Virus record (IMG/VR): IMGVR_UViG_3300036852_000300
Coordinates: 1 to 64,000 of that record
Strand: one strand, 5' to 3'
Length of the DNA stretch: 64,000 nt
Source of the DNA: a virus
The translations under genes and the position numbers were made by a program. A model generated the notes under the pieces. It was not told the origin of the DNA. It searched no databases and saw only the letters and a list, made by a program, of their open reading frames with translations. Positions 8,741-16,545 of the stretch are shown piece after piece (positions within the stretch are counted from its first letter, which is position 1; each line of letters opens with the position of its first letter).

Positions 8741-8841
8741 TGATCTGGGTCAAGATCCTGGTCGGCTACGCTGCCGGCAGCCTGGTCGCGGCCTGGCTGT
8801 GGCACCGCTTTCACCAGCACCTGTGTCGGCGCGCGCCTTGA
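8740..8841 (+). CDS. Single-span membrane peptide, 33 aa
   Basis: The ATG at 8740 overlaps the previous stop and follows GGAGGAA. The product MIWVKILVGYAAGSLVAAWL continues to a His/Arg-rich tail (WHRFHQHLCRRAP), giving one membrane span with a positively charged C-terminus. It could be a small holin-like or accessory peptide. It is very short, but the ribosome site and coupling support translation. Confidence 0.5.
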   Translation: MIWVKILVGYAAGSLVAAWLWHRFHQHLCRRAP

Positions 8842-8979
8842 CGCGACGACGTGGCCCGTCGTAGTCTTGATACGACTGCCCGCACGGCGAGCATGTGGGC
8901 AGTCCGCCGGGCGGGACATCAGGCCCGCCAGCCGACCTGAGATGGGCGCCAGGTCTCTTCGATCGAAGGGACCGGCGCC

Positions 8980-10740
8980 TTGTCTGTTTCTCCCACCCGA
9001 CCGAACCTGCCCCCGGCACCCCCGGCCCGCCGTCGGCGACGCCGCCGGCGCGGCTACGAACCGGTCCGGACCGACAACAGTCAACTGACGCGCGAGTTCG
9101 TGGCCAGTGGCGATCGCCACACCTACAACCAGGCCGCCGCGTCGCTGCCCCAGCCGATCGATGACCTGACCCGCGACTTCGGGAACGACATCTATGAGCA
9201 GATGCTGTTGGACGCCCAGGTGGCGGCCTGCATCATCGTGTTCAAGGCGGCGGTGCTGGAAGACGGGGTCGAATTGTCACCGGCCGTCGGCGATCAGAAG
9301 GCCGACCAGTACAAGCTGGCCGTCGAGATCCGCGACCGCGCCGTCGCGATGCTGGATCGCCTGGAGACCCCGTTCGATGACGTCCTGTGGTCGATGCTGG
9401 ACGCCACCTGCTACGGCAACAAGATCGCCGAAGTCTGCAACGTCCTGGAGCGCGAGGACGGCCGGACCTGGATGCGGATTCGGGCGATCAAGCCGAAGCC
9501 CAGGCGGGCGATCGCCTTCGTGGTCGACCAGTTCTACAACGTCCTGGGATTCATCGGGGCCAAGCCCGGCCAGACCGTTCCTAACAGTGTGGGGTCGGTC
9601 CCGAAGTCGGCCGACGTCCTGCCACGAGACAAGTTCGCGGTCCTGTCCTGGCGCCCCCAGGACGGTGACCCCCGGGGGACCAGCATGCTCCGGCCGGCCT
9701 ATGAAGGCTGGTGGCGCAAGCGCCAGATGTACCCGGAGTACCTGAAGTACCTGACCCAGTTCGCCGGCCCCAGCTTGTGGGCGACCGCCCCTGAAGGGGT
9801 GGCGATCCAGCCGGTCACCGACGCCACCGGCAACCCGGTCGACGCCGACGGGAACCCGCTGGACCCGTCGATGATCCCGGCTGGCGAGGATGAAGAAGCG
9901 CAGGCGGCCCAGCAGGAAGCGCTGCTGACGGTCCTGATGGATTTCCAGAACGGCACCGCGATGGCCCTGCCGTTCGGGACCGACGTCCACGCGATCGAGA
10001 TGCAGGGCAACGGCGAGGCGTTCCTGGCCTGCTTCACCGAAGCGGATAGCCAGATCACCCACGCGATCCTGACCCAGCAGTTGGCGACCGAATCGCCCGG
10101 CATCCAGGCCCGCGCCGCCGCTGAAGTCCACCAGGACGTCCTGGGCACCCTGGTCCGCCAGGGCAAGCGGGCGGTGGCCCGGATGGTCATGCAGGACATC
10201 CTGAAGCCCTGGGTCATCCGGAACTGGGGCGAGGACAAGGCCGAGCTGACGCCCCGGGTCTCGCTGGGCGCGACCGAACACCAGGACCTGGCGGCGCTGA
10301 TGAACGCCATCGCGGCGCTGGCCCGGATCGGCTACCTGCATCCGTCCCAGCTTCCGTACGTGGACGGACTGCTGGGCCTGCCGGTCCGCGATATGTCGAC
10401 CGGCAGCGATCCGATGCCGCTGCGGCCGAAGCCGGCCACGCCAGGCGCTGGATCTGGAGGCGAGGGGCCGCGGCCTTCTAACCAGCGCCAGGGGCAGCCC
10501 AGCCGTGAGCCAGCCCGCGAGCGTGAGCGCCAGGCGGCATCCTCGCGCCGGCGCGAGGATATCTCATTTGATGGCGGCGACGTCGCCGCCCTGCTGGCCA
10601 GCCTGCCGCCGGACCAGGTCCGCTGGCTGGGCGACCTGCTGCGCGCCTTCGCGGCCGAGACCCAGGACCGCGAGCAGGTCGCCGAATGGATGTCCCGGGC
10701 TCGCCGCGTGGTCGCACCCGAGAACGGAGCCACCGTATGA
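8980..10740 (+). CDS. Portal protein (DUF935/Mu gp29-like)
   Basis: The 586-residue product matches the style of the DUF935 portal family: an early segment LTRDFGNDIYEQMLLDAQV, a clip and stem region, and a C-terminal QQLATESPGIQARAAAEVH helix. The portal forms the dodecameric ring at the packaging vertex. The TTG start at 8980 follows AAGGG (8966-8970). The last 90 residues are low-complexity and Arg-rich and contain SSRRREDISF, coded by a 30-bp sequence (10541-10570) also present in the methyltransferase gene. It overlaps the protease gene by 4 bases. Confidence 0.88.
   Translation: MSVSPTRPNLPPAPPARRRRRRRRGYEPVRTDNSQLTREFVASGDRHTYNQAAASLPQPIDDLTRDFGNDIYEQMLLDAQVAACIIVFKAAVLEDGVELSPAVGDQKADQYKLAVEIRDRAVAMLDRLETPFDDVLWSMLDATCYGNKIAEVCNVLEREDGRTWMRIRAIKPKPRRAIAFVVDQFYNVLGFIGAKPGQTVPNSVGSVPKSADVLPRDKFAVLSWRPQDGDPRGTSMLRPAYEGWWRKRQMYPEYLKYLTQFAGPSLWATAPEGVAIQPVTDATGNPVDADGNPLDPSMIPAGEDEEAQAAQQEALLTVLMDFQNGTAMALPFGTDVHAIEMQGNGEAFLACFTEADSQITHAILTQQLATESPGIQARAAAEVHQDVLGTLVRQGKRAVARMVMQDILKPWVIRNWGEDKAELTPRVSLGATEHQDLAALMNAIAALARIGYLHPSQLPYVDGLLGLPVRDMSTGSDPMPLRPKPATPGAGSGGEGPRPSNQRQGQPSREPARERERQAASSRRREDISFDGGDVAALLASLPPDQVRWLGDLLRAFAAETQDREQVAEWMSRARRVVAPENGATV
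10541..10570 (+). repeat. 30-bp sequence shared with the methyltransferase gene
   Basis: Bases 10541-10570 are identical to the reverse complement of 55479-55508. The first 18 bases, CCTCGCGCCGGCGCGAGG, form a perfect palindrome, and twelve AT-richer bases follow. In both genes it is read in the same frame and codes for SRRREDISF. Confidence 0.9.
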
Positions 10741-12350
10741 ACCTGCTGGACCGGGTCTGCACGGGTGCCTGGGCGATCCGTCCGGAAGCCCTGGAAGTCA
10801 TCATCGCCCTGGCCGATCGCCAGGACGTCCCGGCCGGGATGATCCGCGACGCGATGCACCACCGGGCGCCGCGCGACCCGGCCGAGATGCAGACCCACGC
10901 CGTCTCGGCATCCAGGGGGACGCCGATCGAAGGCGCCAGCGTCGCCTACCGGCGCGGGTCGGTCGCGGTCCTGCCGATCACCGGTCCGATCGTTCGCTAC
11001 GGCAACCTGTTCACGTCGGTCTCCGGGGGCGCCACCAGCGTCCAGGCGATCGGGCTGGACCTGAACCTCGCCCTGGCCGATCCCGACGTGAAGGCGATCA
11101 TGCTGCACGTCGATTCGCCCGGTGGCGAGAGCAACGGTATCGCTGAGCTGAGCGACATGATCTTCGCCGCCAGGGGTCGCAAGGCGATCGTCAGCTACGT
11201 CAGCGATCTGGGCGCGTCGGCCGGCTACTGGCTGGCGTCAGCCGCCAGCGAGATCGCGATCGCCCAGACCGCCGCCCTGGGATCGATCGGCGTGGTCGCC
11301 GCTGTCCAGGACCCCGAGAAGCACGACACCGGTGAGATCGAGTTCGTGTCGTCAGTCTCGCCCCACAAGCGGCTGGACCCCCGGACCAAGGTCGGCAAGG
11401 CCCAGATCCAGGCCCTGGTCGACACCCTGGGCGACATCTTCGTCGGCGCCGTCGCCCGCAATCGCGGGGTGACCGCCGAGACCGTGACCAACGACTTCGG
11501 GCAGGGTGGCCTGCTGGTCGGACAGGACGCTGTCCGCGCCGGCCTCGCCGACCGCCTGGGCAGCTTTGAAGGGGTCCTGGCCGATCTTGCCGGGTCCCCC
11601 ACCGCCGACGTCACGCAGCCCCCAGCACACCGACCGGCTGCCGCGTCAACGCCGCCAGTCGTGGCGATCGCCGCCACGACCGAGCCTGTACAGGAGCCAG
11701 AGATGGGCCTGCGCGAACGCATCCTGGAACTGGCCGCATCGCTGGACCCGGTCAACGGCAGCGCTGACCTGGAGGCCAGCATTGTGAGCCAGAACCTGCA
11801 CGCGACCACCGGCGGGACGTCCCAGACGCCGCCGCCCCCCACGGTGACGACCCACGGGACGTCCCCGACCACCCCGCCGCCGGCCCAGCCGGACGTCAAC
11901 GCCGACGCCCTGCGCGTCCGGTTGGCGGCCGCCGAAGCCGAGAATCAGCGGCTGCGCCTGCACGGCATCACTGACGCCGCCACCCGCTACGCCCAGGACA
12001 TGCTCCGGGAAGGCCGGGCGATGCCGTCCGAAGAGGACGCGATCACCGGCCTGTACATCCGGGCCGCCCTGGACGATATGTACACGCCGGTCAGCGAAGG
12101 CCCCAGCCGGGTGGCGCTGGTCCAGGCGAGCTACGCCGCCCGCCAGGCCCGGACCCAGCTTCTGGCCGAGCTGACCGACGACGCCGTCCTGCGGGCGCTG
12201 CACGACCGGGCCACGGCCCCACGGCGGTCCGCCGACGGCGAGCCGCCCAGCGACGACCGAACCCGCCAGCTTCTGGAGATGACCCCGTTGGGTCGTCGCC
12301 ACCTGGACCAGGTCAACGGCCACGCCATCAACGGGCAGGGGGGCCGGTAG
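10737..12350 (+). CDS. S49-family capsid maturation protease with C-terminal scaffold part
   Basis: The 537-residue product has an SppA-like S49 serine protease domain. VDSPGG lies at 125-130, the nucleophile Ser161 in GASAGYW, and Lys212 in SPHKRLDP is the likely general base. As in lambda gpC, this protease probably trims portal and scaffold in the procapsid. A Pro/Thr-rich linker (about 345-395) is followed by a helical region fit for scaffolding. The ATG at 10737 has GGAG upstream and overlaps the portal stop. The linker contains two GGGACGTCCC palindromes. Confidence 0.9.
   Translation: MNLLDRVCTGAWAIRPEALEVIIALADRQDVPAGMIRDAMHHRAPRDPAEMQTHAVSASRGTPIEGASVAYRRGSVAVLPITGPIVRYGNLFTSVSGGATSVQAIGLDLNLALADPDVKAIMLHVDSPGGESNGIAELSDMIFAARGRKAIVSYVSDLGASAGYWLASAASEIAIAQTAALGSIGVVAAVQDPEKHDTGEIEFVSSVSPHKRLDPRTKVGKAQIQALVDTLGDIFVGAVARNRGVTAETVTNDFGQGGLLVGQDAVRAGLADRLGSFEGVLADLAGSPTADVTQPPAHRPAAASTPPVVAIAATTEPVQEPEMGLRERILELAASLDPVNGSADLEASIVSQNLHATTGGTSQTPPPPTVTTHGTSPTTPPPAQPDVNADALRVRLAAAEAENQRLRLHGITDAATRYAQDMLREGRAMPSEEDAITGLYIRAALDDMYTPVSEGPSRVALVQASYAARQARTQLLAELTDDAVLRALHDRATAPRRSADGEPPSDDRTRQLLEMTPLGRRHLDQVNGHAINGQGGR
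11703..12350 (+). CDS. Predicted nested scaffold protein from an internal start
   Basis: Inside the protease gene, in the same frame, an ATG at 11703 is preceded by AGGAG (11692-11696) at a 6-base gap, a textbook initiation site. The product would be the 215-residue C-terminal part (MGLRERILELAASLDP...), with helical ends and a Pro/Thr-rich centre. Lambda C/Nu3 uses the same arrangement, where an in-frame internal start makes the scaffold. The protein cannot be proven from DNA alone. Confidence 0.55.
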   Translation: MGLRERILELAASLDPVNGSADLEASIVSQNLHATTGGTSQTPPPPTVTTHGTSPTTPPPAQPDVNADALRVRLAAAEAENQRLRLHGITDAATRYAQDMLREGRAMPSEEDAITGLYIRAALDDMYTPVSEGPSRVALVQASYAARQARTQLLAELTDDAVLRALHDRATAPRRSADGEPPSDDRTRQLLEMTPLGRRHLDQVNGHAINGQGGR

Positions 12351-12351
12351 G

Positions 12352-13086
12352 ATGCCAATCGCACCGAAGTGGACCTTCAAGATCGCCCGCCTGGACCCGG
12401 CCCTTGAGCCGGATCACGCGGCCGAGCTGGCGGTCAACCTGAAGCCGTCGACCAGTTACCTGGCCGGCACCGTCCTGGGCGAGATGATCGGGACCGATGA
12501 AGTCAGCCAGGTCGTGATCGACGCGACCGGTGGGGTCTGGGTCTTCACCTGGTCTGGCGAGTCGACCCCGAACGTGGCCTGGAACATCTCGGCCGCCGAT
12601 CTCGAACACGAGATCGAACTGCTGCCGAACGTCGGCGCCGGCAACGTCAGGGTGACGATGCCGGCGCCGCTGACCTACCGGATCGCCTGGATCGCCGCCC
12701 TGGGATCGGCCAACCAGCCGGCCCCGACGACCACCGCGACCGGCCTGACCGGTGGCGCCGGCACCGCCGTGGTGTCGACCCCGGTTGCTGGCGTCGCCGG
12801 ATCTCGGGGGGTCTACGCCCCGTACAGCAACGCGGCGGCCGACGGGTCGCAGGTCGCGAAGGGCCTGTGTCGCTACCAGTGTGTCACCGACGCCGCCGGC
12901 AACATCACCCTGGGGGAAGGGCCGGCCGGGACCAGTGAGCACGGGCACACGACCCGGTCGATCGATATGTTCTATCGCGGCGTGTTCTGGACGTCCCAGC
13001 TTACCGGCCTGGACGCTAGCGCCATCACCGATCTCGGCGTGCTGATCGACGGAACGATCGAGCATGGCCGGATCCGGATCGGGTAG
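12352..13086 (+). CDS. Head decoration protein (lambda gpD-like) with inserted domain
   Basis: The 244-residue product contains elements of the lambda D family: SYLAGTVLGEM near residue 40 and AAADGSQVAKGLCRYQ with a following Gly-rich strand near 165-190. Between them lies an extra beta-rich segment (about 55-125), making it about twice the usual length of gpD. It lies between protease/scaffold and major capsid protein, as in lambda, and probably stabilises the expanded shell. Confidence 0.7.
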   Translation: MPIAPKWTFKIARLDPALEPDHAAELAVNLKPSTSYLAGTVLGEMIGTDEVSQVVIDATGGVWVFTWSGESTPNVAWNISAADLEHEIELLPNVGAGNVRVTMPAPLTYRIAWIAALGSANQPAPTTTATGLTGGAGTAVVSTPVAGVAGSRGVYAPYSNAAADGSQVAKGLCRYQCVTDAAGNITLGEGPAGTSEHGHTTRSIDMFYRGVFWTSQLTGLDASAITDLGVLIDGTIEHGRIRIG

Positions 13087-13098
13087 GGGGATCTGACG

Positions 13099-14121
13099 AT
13101 GCCAGAGTTCATCTACCCGACGACGACTGAGCTGATCACGATCAACCAGACGCTGCTACCGAACCTGGAGCAATCGAGGGTCCCGTTCGCGCCGGGCGGC
13201 TTCTTCCCGATCCGGACCGTCGACCAGCACTACCTGGAATGGGAGCAGCGGGACAACTTCACCGGTCTCCAGCAGGCCCGGGGCCTGAACGGCAAGCCCA
13301 GCCTGGTCAACCCGATCGGCGGGCAGCGGTTCCAGGTCGAACCGGGGGTCTACGGCGAGTTCATGGTGATTGACGAGCGGGAGCTGACGCTGCGCCGGCC
13401 CTGGGGCCAGTTCAGCGGCCCGATCGACATCTCCGACCTGGTCCGCGAGAAGCAGGACCACCTGTTGCAGCGCCGGCTGGACCGGGTCGAAAAGATCTGC
13501 TGGGACCTGATCATCGACGGCACGTTCAGTGTGCCGGGGCCGAACGGCGCGATCCTGCACGTCGACAGCTTCCCGACCCAGACGTTTGCCGCTGGCATCC
13601 CCTGGGCGACGCTGGCGACGGCGACCCCGCTGGCCGACCTGCGGGCGGTCCAGTTGATGTCGCGAGGCTACAGCGTCAACTTTGGGTCCAGCGCCCGGCT
13701 GTACATCAACCGGACCACGGCGATCAGCCTGCTGGCCAACCGCAACGACGACGACATGGGCGGCCGCAAGATGGACTTCGCGACGATGGGCAACAACCTG
13801 TCGCAGGTCAATCAGTTGCTGTCCCTGGACGACCTGCCCAACTTCGTGATCTACGAGGGTGGGTACCTGGACGACGCTGGCGTCTTCAGCCTGTTCATCC
13901 CGGACGGCAAGGCGATCCTGATCGGCGCCCGCCGGGACGGCGACACCGTCGGCGAGTACCGGATGACCCGGAACGTCAACAACCCGGGCATGGCGCCTGG
14001 CGCCTACACCCGGGTCCTGGACGACCCGGACGAGATCCCGCGCACCGTGATCGTTCACGACGGCCATAACGGGGGGCCAGTGCTGTTCTACGGCAGCGCC
14101 ATCGTGGTGCTGGACGTCTAG
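13099..14121 (+). CDS. Major capsid protein (lambda gpE-like)
   Basis: The 340-residue product has the length and layout of the phage E capsid family: an N-terminal stretch with PGGFFPIRTVDQHYLEWE, a middle IDISDLVREKQDHLLQRRLD helix and a C-terminal beta region ending in LFYGSAIVVLDV. It would form the shell in the HK97 fold. It starts 12 bases after the decoration gene. A very stable hairpin (14133-14183) follows its stop and may boost or limit expression downstream. Confidence 0.9.
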   Translation: MPEFIYPTTTELITINQTLLPNLEQSRVPFAPGGFFPIRTVDQHYLEWEQRDNFTGLQQARGLNGKPSLVNPIGGQRFQVEPGVYGEFMVIDERELTLRRPWGQFSGPIDISDLVREKQDHLLQRRLDRVEKICWDLIIDGTFSVPGPNGAILHVDSFPTQTFAAGIPWATLATATPLADLRAVQLMSRGYSVNFGSSARLYINRTTAISLLANRNDDDMGGRKMDFATMGNNLSQVNQLLSLDDLPNFVIYEGGYLDDAGVFSLFIPDGKAILIGARRDGDTVGEYRMTRNVNNPGMAPGAYTRVLDDPDEIPRTVIVHDGHNGGPVLFYGSAIVVLDV

Positions 14122-14132
14122 CTTCCCTTTCC

Positions 14133-14183
14133 ACCCTGCCCGGCGCGGCGCGCACCCCCCGTGTGGCCGCGTCCGGGCAGGGT
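14133..14183 (+). terminator. Very stable hairpin after the capsid gene
   Basis: ACCCTGCCCGG (14133-14143) pairs with CCGGGCAGGGT (14173-14183). Inside, CGCGGC pairs with GCCGCG with one bulged T between, giving a 17-bp stem with a 16-base loop. There is no T-tract, so it may be a partial terminator, an RNase-processing signal or an mRNA-stabilising end rather than a full stop. Confidence 0.5.
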
Positions 14184-14202
14184 CACGCACCCGGAGGCCA
14201 CG

Positions 14203-14547
14203 ATGGCGAAGCGACAGTACCAGGTCATGGTCGACACCTGGGGGTCGGCACCGGAGTACAAGCGGGGCCGCATCCTCGATCTTGACCTGGACGACGCCGA
14301 AGCGATGCAGGCGTTCCCCTACGACGCCAGACGGGCGCTTGAACGGGGCATCCTGATCGATCTGGACCAGCAGCGCGAGGAGCAGGCGGCCCAGCAGCAG
14401 CGGGTCCAGGAAGCGGCCGAACGCCGCGAGCGCGAGACCACCCCACCGACGGTGCAGCAGACGTCCGGTGGGACGCCCCGGGGTCGAACGTCGGGGTCCG
14501 GCGGGACGTCCCAGTCACAGGAGAGCGGTGATGCCACGTCCAGCTAG
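14203..14547 (+). CDS. Hypothetical head protein with disordered tail, 114 aa
   Basis: The ATG at 14203 follows CCGGAGG and is preferred to an in-frame GTG at 14161 inside the hairpin. The first 60 residues look folded (MAKRQYQVMVDTWGSAPEYK). The rest is a Gln/Glu helix followed by a Gly/Ser/Thr-rich tail that contains GGTSQSQ, coded by a GGGACGTCCC palindrome. The gene is enclosed by two strong hairpins. By position it may be a head completion or packaging-accessory protein. Confidence 0.65.
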   Translation: MAKRQYQVMVDTWGSAPEYKRGRILDLDLDDAEAMQAFPYDARRALERGILIDLDQQREEQAAQQQRVQEAAERRERETTPPTVQQTSGGTPRGRTSGSGGTSQSQESGDATSS

Positions 14548-14548
14548 G

Positions 14549-14586
14549 CCGCCGGGACGTCCCAGCCCCACGGGGCGTCCCGGCGG
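14549..14586 (+). terminator. Strong hairpin, 11-bp arms
   Basis: CCGCCGGGACG (14549-14559) pairs with CGTCCCGGCGG (14576-14586) around a 16-base loop containing CCCC and GGGG. TTCC follows, so a T-tract is nearly absent. The left arm is part of a GGGACGTCCC palindrome (14554-14563). Partial termination or RNA processing is the likely role. Confidence 0.5.
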
Positions 14587-14632
14587 TTCCTGATTCCCTA
14601 CCACCCCCGAGACCCCAAAAGAGGAACCGCCG

Positions 14633-15121
14633 ATGCCCACCAGCGAAGACGACCTCCAAGCGCTGGTCTTGCTGAAGACCGGCGATGTTGACCCGGCCAC
14701 CGGGAAGGCGCCGGATCCGGTCAGCAAGGGCATTGTCTACCGCAACCTGGACCTGCTGTGGGACCAGTGGGCGGCGAAGGATCTGATCGTCGGCGGTCTG
14801 CGCGCGTTGTACGTCGAACGCGACGGCCTGGAGCTGATCATCGCGGTCCTGGGGCCGCGCCGGATTGACGCGGCGAACAGCGCCAGTGGCCTGGACATCA
14901 AGGCGTCCCAGGTCACCGGGATGTATGAGCGGAAGCTGGCCCGGGTCCAGGCCGCGATCAATCGGACCGAAGCGGCCGCCGCGTCGGCCGGGCGGGCCGG
15001 TGGCTACCGGATCGGCAAGCTGCGGAATCAAGCCCCGGTCGTCCCGTCGTCCCCGCCGGACGCCAACGATCCCAGGTACGCCGGCACGCCGTACGTCGGA
15101 CGGGACCCGCGATCGACATGA
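14633..15121 (+). CDS. Putative head-tail connector, 162 aa
   Basis: The ATG at 14633 follows GAGGAA. The product is mostly helical at the N-terminus (DDLQALVLLKTGDVDPATG), with a tail rich in Pro and Ala. It occupies the slot where head completion (connector) proteins lie between capsid and tail genes. No sequence family was recognised, so the role is by position only. It overlaps the next gene by 4 bases. Confidence 0.6.
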   Translation: MPTSEDDLQALVLLKTGDVDPATGKAPDPVSKGIVYRNLDLLWDQWAAKDLIVGGLRALYVERDGLELIIAVLGPRRIDAANSASGLDIKASQVTGMYERKLARVQAAINRTEAAAASAGRAGGYRIGKLRNQAPVVPSSPPDANDPRYAGTPYVGRDPRST

Positions 15122-15561
15122 CGTACGTTGATAAGGGCCTGGCCCAGGGCATCCGCGAGATCTTCGGGATGGCACTGGCCCACACCTACACCCGGACCCC
15201 CCGGACCGCCGGCCCCCGCGACGCCTGGGCGACCACGCCCCAGTCTGACGGCACCCCAGTGACCGGTGTCGCGTGCAGCTACGCCGACCGGGCCAGTGTC
15301 GACGTCAACGACGGCGGCTTCGCCATCCGGAGCAAGCCGCTGCTGCGGGGGTCGGTCGTCCTGCGGGAGACGCTGATGATCGACTGGGACGATCCACTGA
15401 AGGAGGACGACCTGGTCTCTGAGATCCGCGACCAGGATGGCACCCTGTTGCTCGCTGGCCCGGCCGTGGTGGTCGCGGTGCTGGCCCACGCCGGCTTCGG
15501 CCCGACCACCCAGCGGATCGCCGTACTGCGCGGACCGGACGAAGAGGCGGCGCCGGAGTGA
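15118..15561 (+). CDS. Putative head-tail joining protein, 147 aa
   Basis: The ATG overlaps the previous stop. The product is beta-rich in the second half (VVLRETLMIDWDDPLKEDDLVSEIRDQDGTLL), in the style of phage head-closure or stopper proteins that follow the connector. The position before the gp10-like protein, interrupted by a membrane cassette, supports this. No diagnostic motif. Confidence 0.5.
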   Translation: MTYVDKGLAQGIREIFGMALAHTYTRTPRTAGPRDAWATTPQSDGTPVTGVACSYADRASVDVNDGGFAIRSKPLLRGSVVLRETLMIDWDDPLKEDDLVSEIRDQDGTLLLAGPAVVVAVLAHAGFGPTTQRIAVLRGPDEEAAPE

Positions 15562-15573
15562 TCGAGAGGATGG

Positions 15574-15906
15574 GTGGTGGACGGGATCTTCCTGAAGCTG
15601 GTCGAAGTCGGCGGGCTGGCGTTCGCCCTGGCGGCTGTCGGCGTGCTGGCGCTGCTCCGGGGCGACGTCGTCACCAAGAAAAACCACGAAGCGCTGCTGA
15701 AGGCGAAGGACGACCAGATCATCCGCGAGCAGACGACCGCCGCCGACGCGATCAAGCGCGAGCGCGAGGATGCAGCCGCCGCGCTGCTGGCCGAGCGCGA
15801 TCGGACGAACGAGCTGTGGTCGCTGCTCCGGCCGATGATCGGCGTCGCCGGGGCGGTCGTCGATCGTCTCGACCGGGAGCGCCCGACCTACCACGAAAGG
15901 GGCTGA
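15574..15906 (+). CDS. Membrane-anchored coiled-coil protein, 110 aa
   Basis: One N-terminal membrane span (GLAFALAAVGVLALL) is followed by a long charged helix (KAKDDQIIREQTTAADAIKR) likely to form a coiled coil. The GTG at 15577 has better spacing to AGAGGA (15565-15570) than the GTG at 15574. It opens a run of small membrane-linked proteins placed unusually between head and tail genes. Function unknown; spanin-like, holin-like or virion-to-membrane roles are open. Confidence 0.6.
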   Translation: MVDGIFLKLVEVGGLAFALAAVGVLALLRGDVVTKKNHEALLKAKDDQIIREQTTAADAIKREREDAAAALLAERDRTNELWSLLRPMIGVAGAVVDRLDRERPTYHERG

Positions 15907-15907
15907 C

Positions 15908-16138
15908 GTGGACGTGGTCGCCATGATCAGGCAGTGGCTGAGCCCCCAGCCACCCCCGCCACCGCCACCCGGTGGCCCGGACCCGGAGGGGCCGCCGATC
16001 GCTTCGGTGCGTCACGAGATCGGGCCGCCGCCGCCGGCCGAGGATGAGCTGCGCTGGGCGCGCCGCGAGACCGAGCTGATCGTCCGACGCGCCCGCGCCC
16101 TGGACATCGACGTCGACCTGGAGCGATCGATCCGATGA
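15908..16138 (+). CDS. Proline-rich small protein, 76 aa
   Basis: The GTG start at 15908 lies one base after the previous stop. The product begins MDVVAMIRQWLSPQPPPPPPPGG, followed by an acidic/basic helix. It overlaps the next gene by 4 bases. The Pro stretch could be a spacer. No family known to me. Confidence 0.5.
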   Translation: MDVVAMIRQWLSPQPPPPPPPGGPDPEGPPIASVRHEIGPPPPAEDELRWARRETELIVRRARALDIDVDLERSIR

Positions 16139-16545
16139 TCACCTGGGAGTGGGTTGAGCTGATCTGGACCGTCGTGAATACCCTGGGCATCCTGGGTAAT
16201 GTCCGACTGATCGTGGTGGCGTGGCGGAAGCGAGCCGCGTCGCTAGCTGCGGGCCACCAGGTCGGTGGGCCGAGCATCTTGTCGGCCGATCGGTACATCC
16301 GCAACGACGTCGGCCGCCTGCTGTGCCACGCGATCGGCGTCCTGGTCGGGCTGTGGGCGCTGGTGACCCACAACCGCGACTGGCTGCTGACCGTCGTGAC
16401 CGGCTGGGGCGCGGTGCTGATCGTCGCCATCCTGATGGGCCTGGCGATTCTCGACCTGCTGGATGAGATCCGGCTGGATCGCCTGCTGGGCCGTGAGCAA
16501 GAGCAGGGCGGTCGCCGGGGGGGCATGCGTGGCCACGCTCGATAA
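16135..16545 (+). CDS. Multi-span membrane protein, 136 aa
   Basis: Three hydrophobic segments are visible: about 5-28 (WVELIWTVVNTLGILGNVRL), 62-80 (LCHAIGVLVGLWALV) and 88-108 (TVVTGWGAVLIVAILMGLAI), with a basic tail. The ATG overlaps the previous stop. It could be a holin, but the lysozyme and another holin candidate lie 27 kb downstream. A membrane role during infection or in exclusion is possible. Confidence 0.6.
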   Translation: MITWEWVELIWTVVNTLGILGNVRLIVVAWRKRAASLAAGHQVGGPSILSADRYIRNDVGRLLCHAIGVLVGLWALVTHNRDWLLTVVTGWGAVLIVAILMGLAILDLLDEIRLDRLLGREQEQGGRRGGMRGHAR

